A stretch of DNA of 64,000 bases from Achromobacter spanius (GCF_029637605.1 NZ_CP121261.1:5456001-5520000), one strand, 5' to 3'. Shown: positions 1-9,731, numbered from the stretch's first letter. Made by a program: numbers and translations. Notes: a model not told the origin generated them from the letters alone.

Positions 1-31
1 CGAAGGCATGGCGCAGACCTTCGTGGTGTAA
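1..31 (+). CDS. 3' end of an upstream gene, possibly purM
   Basis: Only the last nine codons and a TAA stop at 29-31 are visible; the reading gives EGMAQTFVV. A bidirectional terminator follows, which supports this as the true end of a gene converging on miaA. The tail vaguely resembles the end of phosphoribosylformylglycinamidine cyclo-ligase (PurM), which neighbours miaA in some betaproteobacteria. Nine residues cannot establish identity, so no symbol is given. Confidence 0.4.
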   Translation, partial: EGMAQTFVV

Positions 32-54
32 GCCCGACCGGTTCCGCGCGAACG

Positions 55-82
55 AAAAACCCGCCGCTGGCGGGTTTTTTAA
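55..82. terminator. Bidirectional intrinsic terminator
   Basis: An 11-bp perfect stem (AAAAACCCGCC paired with GGCGGGTTTTT) with a 3-nt loop is flanked by an A-run on the left and a T-run on the right, so it can terminate in both directions. It lies between the upstream plus-strand gene end and the convergent end of miaA. Confidence 0.9.
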
Positions 83-104
83 TGGGCGGACGGCACGCTC
101 GTTG

Positions 105-1049
105 CTACGAGCGCTTGCCGGCCAGCGCCATCGCCACCGCGTCGATGGTTTGCGCCACCGCGTCGCTGGCCAGGCAGTCCACGATGACGCGGTCGGGCTG
201 GGCGCGCAGCCAGGTGATCTGGCGCTTGGCCAACTGGCGCGTGGCGGCAATGCCCTGTTCGCGCGCGGTGGCCAGATCCACCTCGCCATCCAGGTGCGCC
301 CACATCTGCCGATAGCCCACGCAGCGCACGGACGGCAGGCCAGGATGCAGGTCGGGGCGCGCGCGCAAGGTGCGGACCTCATCAAGCAGGCCCTTGGCCA
401 GCATGGCGTCAAACCGCTGTTCGATGCGCGCGTGCAGCGCGGCGCGGTCGGACGGTTCCAGGCTGATGGTCAGGTAGTGGTTGGCGTCGTCATCCGGCTT
501 TTGCTCGCCGCGCCGCAAGAGGGCCGACATGGGCTGGCCAGTCAGTTGGCAGATTTCCAGGGCGCGCTGGATGCGCTGGCTGTCGTTGGGCGCCAGGCGC
601 GCCGCGGTGACCGGGTCCAGTAGCGCCAGTTCGGCATGCAGCGCGGGCCAGCCTTGGATGGCGGCGCGGGCCTCGATCTCGGCGCGCAGGGCGGGGGCGG
701 CCTGGGGCAGGTCATCCAGCCCCTCACGCAGCGCCTTGTAATACATCATGGTGCCGCCCGCCAACAGCGGAATGCGCCCGCGCGCGCGGATCTCGTCGAT
801 CAGACGGAGTGCATCAGTGCGAAATTCGGCGGCCGAATACGATTGCGCGGGGTCCAGGATGTTCAGCAGATGTTGGGGGACGCGCGCCTGCTCCTCGGGC
901 GAGGGCTTGGCCGTGCCGATGTCCATGCCACGGTAGATGGTGGCCGAATCGACGTTGACGATTTCCATGGGCCAGCGCTCGGCCAGCGCCAGCGTGGACG
1001 CGCTTTTGCCGGCGGCGGTGGGGCCGGCCAGGCAGATGACGGGCGGCAT
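105..1049 (-). CDS. miaA: tRNA dimethylallyltransferase MiaA
   Basis: Transfers a dimethylallyl group to N6 of A37 in tRNAs that read codons starting with U. The 314-residue product starts [18 protein letters not shown], with the P-loop GPTAAGKS at residues 9-16. Family motifs follow: [16 protein letters not shown] and, further on, [16 protein letters not shown]. The C-terminal part has the tRNA-binding VRCVGYRQ and [12 protein letters not shown] segments. A longer open frame reaches 1163 but would overlap mutL and put 38 low-complexity residues before the P-loop, so I start at 1049, 38 bp after the mutL stop. It is probably cotranscribed with mutL, as in the classic tsaE-amiB-mutL-miaA order. 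Confidence 0.95.
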   Translation of the reverse strand: MPPVICLAGPTAAGKSASTLALAERWPMEIVNVDSATIYRGMDIGTAKPSPEEQARVPQHLLNILDPAQSYSAAEFRTDALRLIDEIRARGRIPLLAGGTMMYYKALREGLDDLPQAAPALRAEIEARAAIQGWPALHAELALLDPVTAARLAPNDSQRIQRALEICQLTGQPMSALLRRGEQKPDDDANHYLTISLEPSDRAALHARIEQRFDAMLAKGLLDEVRTLRARPDLHPGLPSVRCVGYRQMWAHLDGEVDLATAREQGIAATRQLAKRQITWLRAQPDRVIVDCLASDAVAQTIDAVAMALAGKRS

Positions 1050-1087
1050 GTCCGGGGGCAGCGAAGAAGGTGGGGACGAGGGCAAGC

Positions 1088-3130
1088 TTATTGTCCGCGC
1101 AGAAAGAGCTTGTCCAGGTCGGACACGGACCATTGCACCCAGGTCGGGCGACCGTGGTTGCATTGGTCGGCGCGTTCGGTGGCTTCCATCTGCCGCAGCA
1201 GCCCGTTCATTTCTTCGATGGTCAGCTTGCGGTTGGCGCGCACGGAACCGTGGCAGGCCATGGTGGACAGCAGCTCGTTGCGTTGTTCGGTCAGCAGGCG
1301 CGACACGCCCACGGCGCCCAGGTCGCGCAGCACGGCGCGCGCCAGCGTTTCGATGTCGCCGCGCGCCAGGATGGCGGGCACGGAGCGCACGGCGATCGAC
1401 GTCGGGCCGGACGGGCGCATTTCGAAACCCAGATCGTTCAGTTGGGTGTCGAATTCCTCGACCAGGGCCACGTCTTTTTCCTGGGCGTGGAACACCACGG
1501 GCACCAGCAGGTCCTGGCGCGGCAGGCTGCGGGCGTCCAGCGCCTGCTTCAATTGTTCGTAGACGACGCGTTCGTGAGCGGCGTGCATGTCCACCAGCAC
1601 CATGCCCCGGCGGTTCTGCGCCAGGATGTAGATGCCGTGCAATTGCGCCAGGGCCATGCCCAGCGGATGCTCTTCGTCGACGGGCAGGGTGGGGGCGGAC
1701 CGGGGCTCGCTGATCGGCGTGACCTTGGTGGCCGTGTCGTCATTGAGCGGCCGGTACAGCGACTGCCAATCGGCGGCGGGTATGCCGGCGGGTTCGGCAT
1801 GCAGGCGGAACGGCACCTGGGTGTGGGCGCGTTGCGGGGCGGGCGACGGGCGCAGGCCATAGGCGGCGTTCTGGCCGGTGTAGCCGGGGCGGGGAGCGTT
1901 CGGGGCGGCGGCGTCGCCGTCTTGGGGGCGCGCGTGGGCGGAGGCCGAGGTGGCGTCGGCGATGGCACTCGCACCGTCGGCCACGCCTGAGCCCGAGGCC
2001 TGGCCCGGACCCGAGCCCGAGGGGGAGGTCTGGTTCGAACCCAAACCCGAAGCCTGGCCCAAGCCAGGGCTGCCGGACGCGACGGTTTCAAAGCCGCCGT
2101 CTTCGCCTTGATCCTGTCGCATGGGCGCAACCGCCGACGAGCCACCGGTCTGCGCCAGCGTCTGGCCAACCGCGTGAGACACGAAGCGGTGCACGGCGCC
2201 ACTGTCGCGAAAACGGACCTCGTGCTTGGCCGGGTGCACGTTCACGTCCACGGCGGCGGGGTCGATGTCCAGGAACAGCACGTAGGCGGGTTGGCGGTCG
2301 CCGTGCAGCACGTCGGCGTAAGCGGCGCGCAGCGCGTGGCTGACCGTGCGGTCGCGCACGTAGCGGCCGTTCACGTACAGGTATTGGCGGTCGGCGCGGG
2401 CGCGCGCGGCGGTCGGGCGGGTGATCATGCCAGCCAGGCTGACGGCGCCGACCGAGTGCGACAGCAAAAGGCCGTGTTCGGCGAATTCCGCGCCCAGCAC
2501 GTCGCGGATGCGCTGAGGGGGTTCGGCCGGCAGCCACTGGCGCTGTGCGCGATCGTGATGGAACAGGCGGAACGCAATCTGCGGGTGTGCCATCGCAATC
2601 CGCTCCATCGCATCCACGCAATGGCCGAACTCGGTGGCCTCGGACCGCAGGAACTTGCGCCGGGCGGGCACGGCGTCGAACAGCTGACGTACGTCCACGG
2701 TGGTGCCGGGCGGCCCGGATGCCGGGCTGACCTGCATGCTGCCGGCGTCGATCTGCCAGGCGTGCTCACCGTCGCGGGTGCGCGAAATGATGGTGACCTG
2801 GGCCACGGACGCGATCGAGGCCAATGCTTCGCCACGAAACCCCATCGACGCCACGGATTCCAATTCGTTCAACGACCGGATCTTGCTGGTGGCGTGGCGG
2901 GCCAGCGCCAGCGGCAATTCGTCGGGCGGAATGCCACCGCCGTCATCCGTCACGGCGATACGGCGGATGCCGCCGCCCTCCAGGCGCACTTCGATGGCGC
3001 GGCCGCCCGCGTCAATCGCGTTCTCAAGGATTTCCTTGAGCACGGAGGCGGGCCGCTCGATCACCTCACCAGCGGCGATCTGGCTGATGAGCAGGTCGGG
3101 AAGCGCAAGAATGGAACGGCGTTCTGTCAT
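1088..3130 (-). CDS. mutL: DNA mismatch repair protein MutL
   Basis: ATPase that couples MutS mismatch recognition to strand processing. The 680-residue protein has the GHKL ATPase motifs in order: [13 protein letters not shown] near residue 32, TDDGGGI near 60, and [17 protein letters not shown] near 95. A linker of about 130 residues, rich in Gly, Ser, Pro and Ala, follows near residues 335-465, with degenerate internal repeats of [12 protein letters not shown] type. The C-terminal dimerisation domain contains [12 protein letters not shown], a Q-to-M variant of the DQHAx2Ex4E motif of MutL proteins with endonuclease activity. A late cysteine/histidine segment [14 protein letters not shown] is present. 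Start ATG 3128-3130. Confidence 0.96.
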   Translation of the reverse strand: MTERRSILALPDLLISQIAAGEVIERPASVLKEILENAIDAGGRAIEVRLEGGGIRRIAVTDDGGGIPPDELPLALARHATSKIRSLNELESVASMGFRGEALASIASVAQVTIISRTRDGEHAWQIDAGSMQVSPASGPPGTTVDVRQLFDAVPARRKFLRSEATEFGHCVDAMERIAMAHPQIAFRLFHHDRAQRQWLPAEPPQRIRDVLGAEFAEHGLLLSHSVGAVSLAGMITRPTAARARADRQYLYVNGRYVRDRTVSHALRAAYADVLHGDRQPAYVLFLDIDPAAVDVNVHPAKHEVRFRDSGAVHRFVSHAVGQTLAQTGGSSAVAPMRQDQGEDGGFETVASGSPGLGQASGLGSNQTSPSGSGPGQASGSGVADGASAIADATSASAHARPQDGDAAAPNAPRPGYTGQNAAYGLRPSPAPQRAHTQVPFRLHAEPAGIPAADWQSLYRPLNDDTATKVTPISEPRSAPTLPVDEEHPLGMALAQLHGIYILAQNRRGMVLVDMHAAHERVVYEQLKQALDARSLPRQDLLVPVVFHAQEKDVALVEEFDTQLNDLGFEMRPSGPTSIAVRSVPAILARGDIETLARAVLRDLGAVGVSRLLTEQRNELLSTMACHGSVRANRKLTIEEMNGLLRQMEATERADQCNHGRPTWVQWSVSDLDKLFLRGQ

Positions 3131-3231
3131 TAGGCGTAGGTCTGGTGGTGCTGTGTGGAGGATTTTAGCGTCATGGGCCGGTGGGCTATAGTCGCGAAGG
3201 TTTAACCCTTCTTTCGAATTCCGGGCTGCTG

Positions 3232-3867
3232 ATGCTTGAATTTTTCAATATGGTGCTCCACATCGACAAGACGCTGGGCGTCTGGGTCGCGCAATATGGC
3301 GTGTGGGTGTACCTGGTGCTGTTCCTGATTGTCTTTGCCGAGACGGGGCTGGTCGTCATGCCCTTTCTGCCCGGCGATTCGCTGCTGTTCATTGCGGGCG
3401 CGTTCGGCGCCACGGGGCATATCGACCCGGTGCTGATGGCGGTGCTGTTGATCGTGGCGGCCATCACAGGCAATACGCTGAACTACATGATAGGGCGCTA
3501 CATCGGCCCGCGCGTGTTTTCCATGAACGTAAGATTCCTGGACCGCGGCGCGCTGATGCGCACGCACGCGTTCTATGAAAAGCATGGCGGGAAAACAATC
3601 GTGATGTCGCGCTTCATCCCGGTCGTGCGCACGTTCGCGCCATTCGTGGCGGGCGTGGCGGACATGTCGATGTCGCGCTTTCAATTGTTCAATATTCTGG
3701 GCGCGCTATTGTGGGTGATCAGCCTGGTTGCGGCCGGATACTTCTTCGGCAACATCCCCTTGGTGCGCGAACACCTGAACACCATCGTCCTCTTGGGCCT
3801 GGCCGCGGCCATCGTCCCCGTGGTAGGCGCCGGCATTTTCAAGCTGATCAAATCCCGTCGGTCGTAG
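3232..3867 (+). CDS. dedA: DedA family membrane protein
   Basis: Inner-membrane protein of the DedA/VTT superfamily, whose members are linked to lipid flipping (undecaprenyl phosphate or phospholipids) and proton-motive force homeostasis. The 211-residue product is close in length to E. coli DedA (219). Visible hallmarks are [14 protein letters not shown] near residue 38 and [16 protein letters not shown] near residue 142, with hydrophobic spans around them and a C-terminal membrane helix ending in KSRRS. I chose ATG 3232 ([14 protein letters not shown], like E. coli DedA) over ATG 3181. The gene lies opposite mutL and interrupts an otherwise classic gene order. Its TAG stop lies inside the first bases of a repeat element. 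Confidence 0.88.
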   Translation: MLEFFNMVLHIDKTLGVWVAQYGVWVYLVLFLIVFAETGLVVMPFLPGDSLLFIAGAFGATGHIDPVLMAVLLIVAAITGNTLNYMIGRYIGPRVFSMNVRFLDRGALMRTHAFYEKHGGKTIVMSRFIPVVRTFAPFVAGVADMSMSRFQLFNILGALLWVISLVAAGYFFGNIPLVREHLNTIVLLGLAAAIVPVVGAGIFKLIKSRRS

Positions 3868-3940
3868 GATGGGTGCAGCGCGGCAAAACGGATGCAAGAA
3901 CACCACCGTATGCCGCGCGAAACCCATCAAGCAGCGGTGG
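3863..3940 (+). repeat. Solitary half unit of the GTAGGATGGGTG palindromic repeat
   Basis: Begins CGTAGGATGGGTGCAGCGCG and ends with CGCGAAACCCATCAAGCAGC, so GATGGGT and ACCCATC form an inverted pair. It matches one arm of the units arrayed at 14071-14956. It lies in the tail-to-tail gap between dedA and amiC, and the dedA stop TAG is the TAG of its GTAGG. I see no matching right arm before amiC. Confidence 0.8.
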
Positions 3941-3995
3941 AGCGAACAACGCACCCCCCACATGAACGACGTAACCTATCACCACCGCGCTGATA

Positions 3996-5366
3996 TCACC
4001 CCAGCCGCGCCAGCGGCGGGTTTGCGGTGAAGTAGCGTTGGATGCCGGTCATCATGGCTTGAGCCAGCTTCTCTTGATGCGAATTGCTGCGCAACAGGGC
4101 CTCTTCCTGCGGGTTGCTGATGAAGGCCGTCTCAACCAGCACGGACGGAATGTCCGGTGCCTTCAGCACGGCGAAGCCGGCCTGTTCGACGCTGTTCTTG
4201 TGCAGACGGTTGATCTTTTTGATCTCGTCCAGGAAGGCGTTGCCGACCTTGAGCGAATCATTGATCTGCGCGGTGGTGGACAAGTCCAGCAGCACCTTGG
4301 CGACCTGGCGGTCGTGGCTGCCCAGGTTGACGCCGCCGATCAGGTCGGCCGCGTTTTCCTTGTTGGCCATCCAGCGCGCTTGAGCACTGGTGGCGCCGCG
4401 CTGCGACAGCGCAAACACCGATGAGCCATTGGCTGACGGCTTGACCCAGGCGTCCGCGTGGATCGAGATGAACAGGTCGGCGTTCACCCGGCGCGCCTTC
4501 TGCACGCGCACATGCAGCGGCACGAAATAATCGTTGTCGCGGGTCAGGTAGGCACGCATGTGAGGCTGGCTGTCGATCAGCGCCTTCAGGCGCCGCGCAA
4601 TGCGCAGCACCACGTCTTTTTCGCGTAGCCCGCTACGGCCGATGGCACCCGGGTCTTCGCCGCCGTGGCCCGGGTCCAGCGCGATGGTCAGCGTGCGTGG
4701 CTTGCGGCTGGCGGTGCCGGTAGGCGGCTTGGGCGCGGTGGGCAGGGGTGGGGCGGGTTGCTGGCCGCGCACGCGCGGCGCTTCGGGCGGATCGGCGCGC
4801 GTGACCGGGTTGCGTTGGATGTCTTCAAGAATGCGCGCCAACGGGTCGTCGACGTCGGGGCCGCTTTGATTCAGGATGGCAATAAGCGGATCCTGGGCGA
4901 TCTTCGGATACAGGTCCAGCACCAGGCGGTACTGGTAGTCGGCCACGGGCTTGAGCGTGAACACCTGGGGCGCCACGGGCTGCTTCAGGTCAAATACCAG
5001 CCGCACCACGTTCGGGCGGTTCTGCGCCACGCGCAGGCTTTGGATGTAGGGATCATCAGGCCGGACCTTGGACACCAGGTCGTTCAGGGCGGCGCTAAGG
5101 GTCAGTCCCTCGATGTCGACCACCAGCCGGTGGGGATTTTCAAGGGTGAATTGTTCCGCCTTGAGTTCGCTGTCGAGCTCCAGCGTGACCCGGGTGTATT
5201 CGTCGGCCGGCCAGGTCCGGACAGCCAGAATCGTTGCCGCCTGCGCCAAGCGAGGCAGGACCGGCAAGACGAGCAGCGTGGCGGCGACGCTGATCAGGCG
5301 GCGCCGGGTGGCGCCTGTGGAGGGGAGGGCGCCGTCTTGGGCGGGGGGACAATCGCGTTCAACCAT
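3996..5366 (-). CDS. amiC: N-acetylmuramoyl-L-alanine amidase, AmiC type
   Basis: Periplasmic zinc amidase that cuts the stem peptide from muramic acid during cell separation. The 456-residue protein begins with a twin-arginine-like signal, TRRRLISVAATLL near residue 20, followed by a hydrophobic stretch and LAQAA. An AMIN domain spans about residues 45-150 and a proline-rich linker about 190-225. The Amidase_3 domain starts at TIALDPGHGGEDPGAIG (zinc His and the usual Glu), then TRDNDYFVPL, DLFISIHADA and VLVETAFISNPQEE with the catalytic Glu. Its start overlaps the last 73 bp of tsaE, so the two are probably translated as an operon. Confidence 0.94.
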   Translation of the reverse strand: MVERDCPPAQDGALPSTGATRRRLISVAATLLVLPVLPRLAQAATILAVRTWPADEYTRVTLELDSELKAEQFTLENPHRLVVDIEGLTLSAALNDLVSKVRPDDPYIQSLRVAQNRPNVVRLVFDLKQPVAPQVFTLKPVADYQYRLVLDLYPKIAQDPLIAILNQSGPDVDDPLARILEDIQRNPVTRADPPEAPRVRGQQPAPPLPTAPKPPTGTASRKPRTLTIALDPGHGGEDPGAIGRSGLREKDVVLRIARRLKALIDSQPHMRAYLTRDNDYFVPLHVRVQKARRVNADLFISIHADAWVKPSANGSSVFALSQRGATSAQARWMANKENAADLIGGVNLGSHDRQVAKVLLDLSTTAQINDSLKVGNAFLDEIKKINRLHKNSVEQAGFAVLKAPDIPSVLVETAFISNPQEEALLRSNSHQEKLAQAMMTGIQRYFTANPPLARLG

Positions 5367-5833
5367 GTTTGTCCTCGAGCGGTGTACGCGGTCAGGGTGG
5401 CATCGCGGCCGTCATCGGCATAAGCCAGGGAAATGAGCAAGTCGGGAGGGGGCAAAAGGCCCTCGGCCCGCTCTGGCCATTCGATCAAAACCACCGCGTC
5501 TTCACGCAGTAAATCCCGAAATCCTGCGTCTAACCATTCGCGCGAATCACTAAATCTATAAAAATCAAGATGATAGAAGTATAAGTTAAAAACTTTATAG
5601 GATTCAAGCAGCGCGTAGCTGGGACTTTTGATTCGGCCCGTGACGCCGCATTCGCGCAACAGGGCTCGGGTGAAGGCTGTTTTGCCTGCGCCGAGGTCCC
5701 CTTGAAGGTGGATGCAAGCGCCCGCGGGGCCAGTCTGTCCCCCTGAAACCAAGGGGGCAAGCTGGCGCGCAAGCGATTCCGTGGCGGCTTCGTCGGGCAG
5801 GTGCAAGGTCAGGGTGCAAAGAGGGGCGGACAT
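5294..5833 (-). CDS. tsaE: tRNA threonylcarbamoyladenosine biosynthesis ATPase TsaE
   Basis: ATPase subunit of the TsaB-TsaD-TsaE complex that makes t6A37 in tRNAs reading ANN codons. The 179-residue product has the Walker A GDLGAGKTAFTRALL near residue 45, then SPSYALLESY, YHLDFYRF and LIEWPERAEGLLP, all typical of TsaE. Codons around 5535-5600, encoding ESYKVFNLYFYHLDFYRFSDS, are markedly AT-rich for this genome; the same family-conserved aromatic segment encodes them, so selection on protein sequence may explain this. The tail beyond residue about 155 is Pro/Ala-rich and overlaps amiC. Confidence 0.93.
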   Translation of the reverse strand: MSAPLCTLTLHLPDEAATESLARQLAPLVSGGQTGPAGACIHLQGDLGAGKTAFTRALLRECGVTGRIKSPSYALLESYKVFNLYFYHLDFYRFSDSREWLDAGFRDLLREDAVVLIEWPERAEGLLPPPDLLISLAYADDGRDATLTAYTARGQTWLNAIVPPPKTAPSPPQAPPGAA

Positions 5834-5913
5834 GGCGCGGGGCGAGTGGTAAAAAACGATGAAGAGATCTCGGATTGCCGCAATTATAGGAATGCGGGTT
5901 TCTGCTAATCTTA

Positions 5914-5934
5914 TAAGTGATTGCTATTCTCAAT
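5914..5934 (+). promoter_or_regulatory. Possible Fur box upstream of fumC
   Basis: TGATTGCTATTCTCA at 5918-5932 matches 11 of 14 defined positions of the TGATAATnATTATCA Fur core. It sits about 65-80 bp upstream of the fumC start in an AT-rich island. Iron repression of the iron-free fumarase FumC is known in Pseudomonas and E. coli, so the placement is sensible. Inference from one site. Confidence 0.45.
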
Positions 5935-5995
5935 ATGTCGCTTCGGGCGGACACCGCCACTTGCGACTGACAGCCGCCACGGAGTTGTACGCGCC

Positions 5996-7390
5996 ATGAA
6001 GACCCGCATCGAAAAAGACACGTTTGGGCCCATCGAAGTCCCCGAGGATCACCTCTGGGGCGCCCAAACGCAACGTTCGCTGCATTTTTTCGCGATTTCC
6101 ACCGAAAAGATGCCTGTGCCGCTGGTCAACGCCATGGCCCGCCTGAAACGCGCGGCCGCCAAGGTCAACGCCGAACTCGGCGAGCTGGACCCGAACATCG
6201 CCGATGGCATCATCCGCGCGGCCGACGAGGTCATCGCCGGCAAATGGCCCAACGAGTTTCCCTTGTCGGTCTGGCAAACGGGCTCGGGCACCCAAAGCAA
6301 CATGAACATGAACGAAGTGCTGGCCAACCGCGCGTCCGAACTCTTGGGCGGCGTGCGCGGCGAAGAACGCAAGGTGCATCCGAATGACCACGTCAACCGC
6401 GGCCAATCGTCCAACGACACCTTCCCGACCGCCATGCACGTGGCGGCCGCCGTCGAAGTCGAGCATCACCTGCTGCCCTCGCTGAAACAGTTGCGCGCCA
6501 CCCTGGCCGAGAAAAGCGCCGAGTTCTATGACATCGTCAAGATTGGCCGCACCCACCTGCAGGATGCGACGCCGTTGACGCTGGGCCAGGAACTGTCGGG
6601 CTATGTGGCGCAACTGGACCTGGCGGAGCAGCAGATTCGCGCCACCTTGCCGGGCTTGCATCAATTGGCCATCGGCGGCACGGCGGTGGGCACGGGCCTG
6701 AACGCGCATCCGCAATTCAGCGCCAAGGTGTCGGCCGATCTGGCGCATGCAACGGGCACGGCTTTCGTGTCGGCGCCCAATAAGTTCCAGGCGCTGGCCT
6801 CGCACGAAGCGCTGCTGTTCGCGCATGGTGCATTGAAGTCGCTGGCGGCCGGCTTGATGAAGATCGCCAACGACGTGCGCTGGCTGTCCAGCGGCCCGCG
6901 CTCGGGCCTGGGCGAGATCAGCATTCCGGAAAACGAACCGGGCAGCTCCATCATGCCGGGCAAGGTCAATCCGACGCAATGCGAGGCCATCACCATGCTG
7001 GCCGCGCAAGTGTTGGGCAACGACGTGGCCATCAATATCGGCGGCGCCAGCGGCAACTTTGAACTGAACGTGTTCAAGCCGCTGGTGATCCACAACTTCC
7101 TGCAATCGGTGCGCCTCTTGACCGACGGCATGGCCAGCTTCAATGCGCATTGCGCGGCCGGCATCGAGCCCAACCACGAACGTATCGCCGAACTGGTGGA
7201 TCGTTCCCTGATGCTGGTGACGGCGCTGAACCCGCACATCGGCTACGACAAGGCCGCGCAGATTGCCAAGAAGGCGCACAAGGAAGGTTTGTCGCTGAAG
7301 GAATCGGCCCTGGCGCTGGGTTATGTGACCGAAGCGCAGTTCGCCGAATGGGTGGTGCCTGGGTCCATGACCAACGCGCACAAGTCGTAA
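5996..7390 (+). CDS. fumC: Class II fumarate hydratase FumC
   Basis: Interconverts fumarate and malate in the TCA cycle; class II enzymes need no iron-sulfur cluster. The 464-residue protein starts [18 protein letters not shown], parallel to E. coli FumC, then [23 protein letters not shown], the [19 protein letters not shown] segment and [16 protein letters not shown]. The superfamily signature [16 protein letters not shown] carries the mobile-loop serine. An in-frame ATG at 5921 would add 25 unrelated residues and overlap the possible Fur box, so I start at 5996. A strong terminator follows the gene. Confidence 0.96.
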   Translation: MKTRIEKDTFGPIEVPEDHLWGAQTQRSLHFFAISTEKMPVPLVNAMARLKRAAAKVNAELGELDPNIADGIIRAADEVIAGKWPNEFPLSVWQTGSGTQSNMNMNEVLANRASELLGGVRGEERKVHPNDHVNRGQSSNDTFPTAMHVAAAVEVEHHLLPSLKQLRATLAEKSAEFYDIVKIGRTHLQDATPLTLGQELSGYVAQLDLAEQQIRATLPGLHQLAIGGTAVGTGLNAHPQFSAKVSADLAHATGTAFVSAPNKFQALASHEALLFAHGALKSLAAGLMKIANDVRWLSSGPRSGLGEISIPENEPGSSIMPGKVNPTQCEAITMLAAQVLGNDVAINIGGASGNFELNVFKPLVIHNFLQSVRLLTDGMASFNAHCAAGIEPNHERIAELVDRSLMLVTALNPHIGYDKAAQIAKKAHKEGLSLKESALALGYVTEAQFAEWVVPGSMTNAHKS

Positions 7391-7457
7391 TTGGCGCGAT
7401 CGCAGCCGCTGTTGCCGCTGGGGTCGCCCTGATGGCAGCCCCAGATGGCCGGGACAG

Positions 7458-7488
7458 ATGGCCGCCCTTGATGGGCGGCCATTTTTTT
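7458..7488 (+). terminator. Intrinsic terminator of fumC
   Basis: Perfect 10-bp stem (ATGGCCGCCC with GGGCGGCCAT), 5-nt loop, then a run of seven T. It lies 67 bp past the fumC stop. Confidence 0.9.
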
Positions 7489-7501
7489 GCAGAGATCCGG
7501 C

Positions 7502-8395
7502 CTACGCGGTCAGCATCAGCCACAGCGGAATCGTGGCGGCCGAGAACAGCGTGCCCAGCGAAATCAGCACCGCCACCATCCGCCCGTCTCCGCCCATGCG
7601 CATGGCCAGCACGTAAGCGGCCGATGCGGTCGGCAAGGCGGCAAACAGCAACAGCATGCGCGCTTCAAGCGGCGGCAGGCCCACTAGCCGCGCCACGCCC
7701 AGGGCCACCGCGGGCAGCGCCACCAGCTTCACGGCCAGCATCCATGTGATCAACGCGCCGTAGCCCTTGCCGCCCTCCCACGCGAGGCTGGCGCCCACGC
7801 ACAGGATGCCCAGCGCCAAGGCCGCCGCGCCCAGGCGCGCCAGCACCGTGTCCACGGGCCCGGGCAGTTGCAAGCCGGCCAGGTTGCAGGCCAGCCCCAA
7901 CAGGGTTGAGACAACCAGCGGATTGCGCGCCAGTTCACGCAGCAGATTGCCGCCGTTGTGGCGAGCCAGCCCGTAGACCGCGGCTACGTTGGCCATGGGC
8001 ACCGCGAAGCCGACGATCAGCGCCATCACCGTCTGCCCTTGCGAACCGGCCAGGCTGGCCGACAGCGCCAGCCCAATATAGGTATTGAAGCGGTACCCGC
8101 ACTGCGCCGACGACGCCAGCCCCAGCGAGGACGGCCGCAGCACCAGGCCCGCCAGCCAGGCCATGGCCACGCCCGCCACGATCACGGCCGCCGTGGCCTG
8201 TAGCAGCAGGGCGGCGTTGCCGGCCGTGATGGGGGTACGAAGAATGGATTGGAACAGCAGCGCGGGGAACAGCACGAAGTACACAAGGCGTTCGGTGCCC
8301 GCAAAGAATTCGCGTGAAAAACCCAGCTTGTGACGTAGCGCCCAACCCAGCGCAACCAGCATGAAATCAGGGAAAACCAGAAGGGCAACCGACAT
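7502..8395 (-). CDS. AEC (auxin efflux carrier) family transporter
   Basis: Integral membrane permease of the AEC/BART superfamily; bacterial members carry malonate, malate or other carboxylates. The 297-residue protein is almost entirely hydrophobic, with about ten predicted membrane segments in two repeats, for example LLQATAAVIVAGVAMAWLAG and LLLFAALPTASAAYVLAMRM. The latter is the typical C-terminal AEC segment. The gene is divergent from a periplasmic binding protein gene with a 244-bp gap. The substrate cannot be told from sequence. Confidence 0.85.
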   Translation of the reverse strand: MSVALLVFPDFMLVALGWALRHKLGFSREFFAGTERLVYFVLFPALLFQSILRTPITAGNAALLLQATAAVIVAGVAMAWLAGLVLRPSSLGLASSAQCGYRFNTYIGLALSASLAGSQGQTVMALIVGFAVPMANVAAVYGLARHNGGNLLRELARNPLVVSTLLGLACNLAGLQLPGPVDTVLARLGAAALALGILCVGASLAWEGGKGYGALITWMLAVKLVALPAVALGVARLVGLPPLEARMLLLFAALPTASAAYVLAMRMGGDGRMVAVLISLGTLFSAATIPLWLMLTA

Positions 8396-8639
8396 GGGAC
8401 CAGGGTGTTTTTGTAGGGGCGCGGGCCGGGATCGGCGCGCTATGCGGGTGTAAGCATTTGCTGCTATTCTCCGTCATTCTGGCGGGCGCGTCTGCCACAA
8501 GCAATTCATAAAAGCAGCGCCACACACGCTGCACAGAAGCAAAGCGCTCCCACCGTTATCTGCTGGCCCGTCTACAGACGAGACCATCTCAAAACGGTCC
8601 GTTCACATACGGGCTCGCAATCTTGGAGGAAACACACCT

Positions 8640-9632
8640 ATGAATAAAGTTCGCTCCCTGGCCTTGGCTATCGCCGTGGCGACTGGCGCCGCCGGCACGC
8701 TTGGCGCCTCCGTCGCGCATGCCGCCGACAAGTACCCCAGCAAGCCGATCCGCGTGATCGTTCCCTTCGCGCCTGGCGGTTCCACCGACATCATCGCGCG
8801 CCTGGTGACCCAGCGCATGAGCCAGGAACTTGGTCAGCCGATGGTTGTGGAAAACAAGGGTGGCGCGGGCGGCGCCATCGGCGCGTCGGAAGCCGCACGC
8901 GCTGATGCCGACGGCTACACGCTGTCGATCGCCACGGTCTCGACCATGGCCGTCAATCCGGCCTGCCGTCCGAAGGACCTGCCGTACGACCCGATCAAGG
9001 ACTTCCAGCCGGTCACCAACTTCGCCAACACGGCCAACGTGGTTGCCGTGAACCCGAAGTTCCCGGCCAAGGACTTCAAGGGTTTCATCGAAGAACTGAA
9101 GAAGAATCCGGGCAAGTACTCCTATGGCAGTTCGGGCACCTGCGGCGTGCTGCACTTGATGGGCGAATCGTTCAAGATGGCCACGGGCACCGACATCGTG
9201 CACGTGCCGTACAAGGGTTCGGGCCCGGCCGTGGCGGATGCCGTCGGTGGCCAGATCGAAATCCTGTTCGACAACCTGCCGTCGTCGATGCCGCAGATCC
9301 AGGCTGGCAAGCTGCACGCCATGGCCATCGCCTGGCCTGAACAGATTTCCTCGATCAAGGGCGTGCCCACGTTCAAGGAAGCCGGCTTCCCGGTGCTGAA
9401 CCAGCCGGTCTGGTATGGCCTGTTGGCGCCCAAGGGCACGTCGATGGAAATCGTGAACAAGCTGCGCGACGCCGCTGTCGTGGCCCTGAAGGACCCGAAG
9501 GTCATCAAGGCGCTGGACGACCAAGGCTCGGCACCGTCGGGCAACACGCCGGAAGAGTTCGCCAAGGAAATCAAAGAGCAGTTTGACTGGGCGCAAGGCG
9601 TCGTGAAGAAGCAGAACATCAAGCTGGATTGA
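8640..9632 (+). CDS. Tripartite tricarboxylate transporter (Bug/TctC) binding protein, orphan
   Basis: Periplasmic binding protein that captures a carboxylate or small organic solute. The 330-residue precursor has a signal peptide ending AHAADK near residue 30. Family marks are YPSKPIRVIVPFAPGGSTDI, VVENKGGAGGAIGA, HVPYKGSGPAVADAVGGQIE and the closing GLLAPKGTSMEIVNKL. A strong Shine-Dalgarno GGAGG lies upstream of ATG 8640. No tctA or tctB membrane genes are nearby, which is usual for the expanded Bug family of Bordetella and Achromobacter. A bidirectional terminator follows. Confidence 0.92.
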   Translation: MNKVRSLALAIAVATGAAGTLGASVAHAADKYPSKPIRVIVPFAPGGSTDIIARLVTQRMSQELGQPMVVENKGGAGGAIGASEAARADADGYTLSIATVSTMAVNPACRPKDLPYDPIKDFQPVTNFANTANVVAVNPKFPAKDFKGFIEELKKNPGKYSYGSSGTCGVLHLMGESFKMATGTDIVHVPYKGSGPAVADAVGGQIEILFDNLPSSMPQIQAGKLHAMAIAWPEQISSIKGVPTFKEAGFPVLNQPVWYGLLAPKGTSMEIVNKLRDAAVVALKDPKVIKALDDQGSAPSGNTPEEFAKEIKEQFDWAQGVVKKQNIKLD

Positions 9633-9674
9633 TGCGGCATGGGGCCGGCCCGTGGGCCGGTTTCCAACGCCAGT

Positions 9675-9716
9675 AAAAACGGGCGCCTTGAACTTCAAGG
9701 CGCCCGTTTTATTTTG
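9675..9716. terminator. Bidirectional intrinsic terminator
   Basis: A 17-bp perfect inverted repeat (AAAACGGGCGCCTTGAA and its complement around a single base) has A-rich and T-rich flanks. It separates the convergent ends of the Bug gene and the LysR gene. Confidence 0.92.
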
Positions 9717-9731
9717 GCATCGCCGCGCCCT

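Noticed and set aside
8450..8490. A second Fur-like box upstream of the Bug gene
   Set aside because: GCTGCTATTCTCC resembles only half of the consensus and nothing about the gene suggests iron control.
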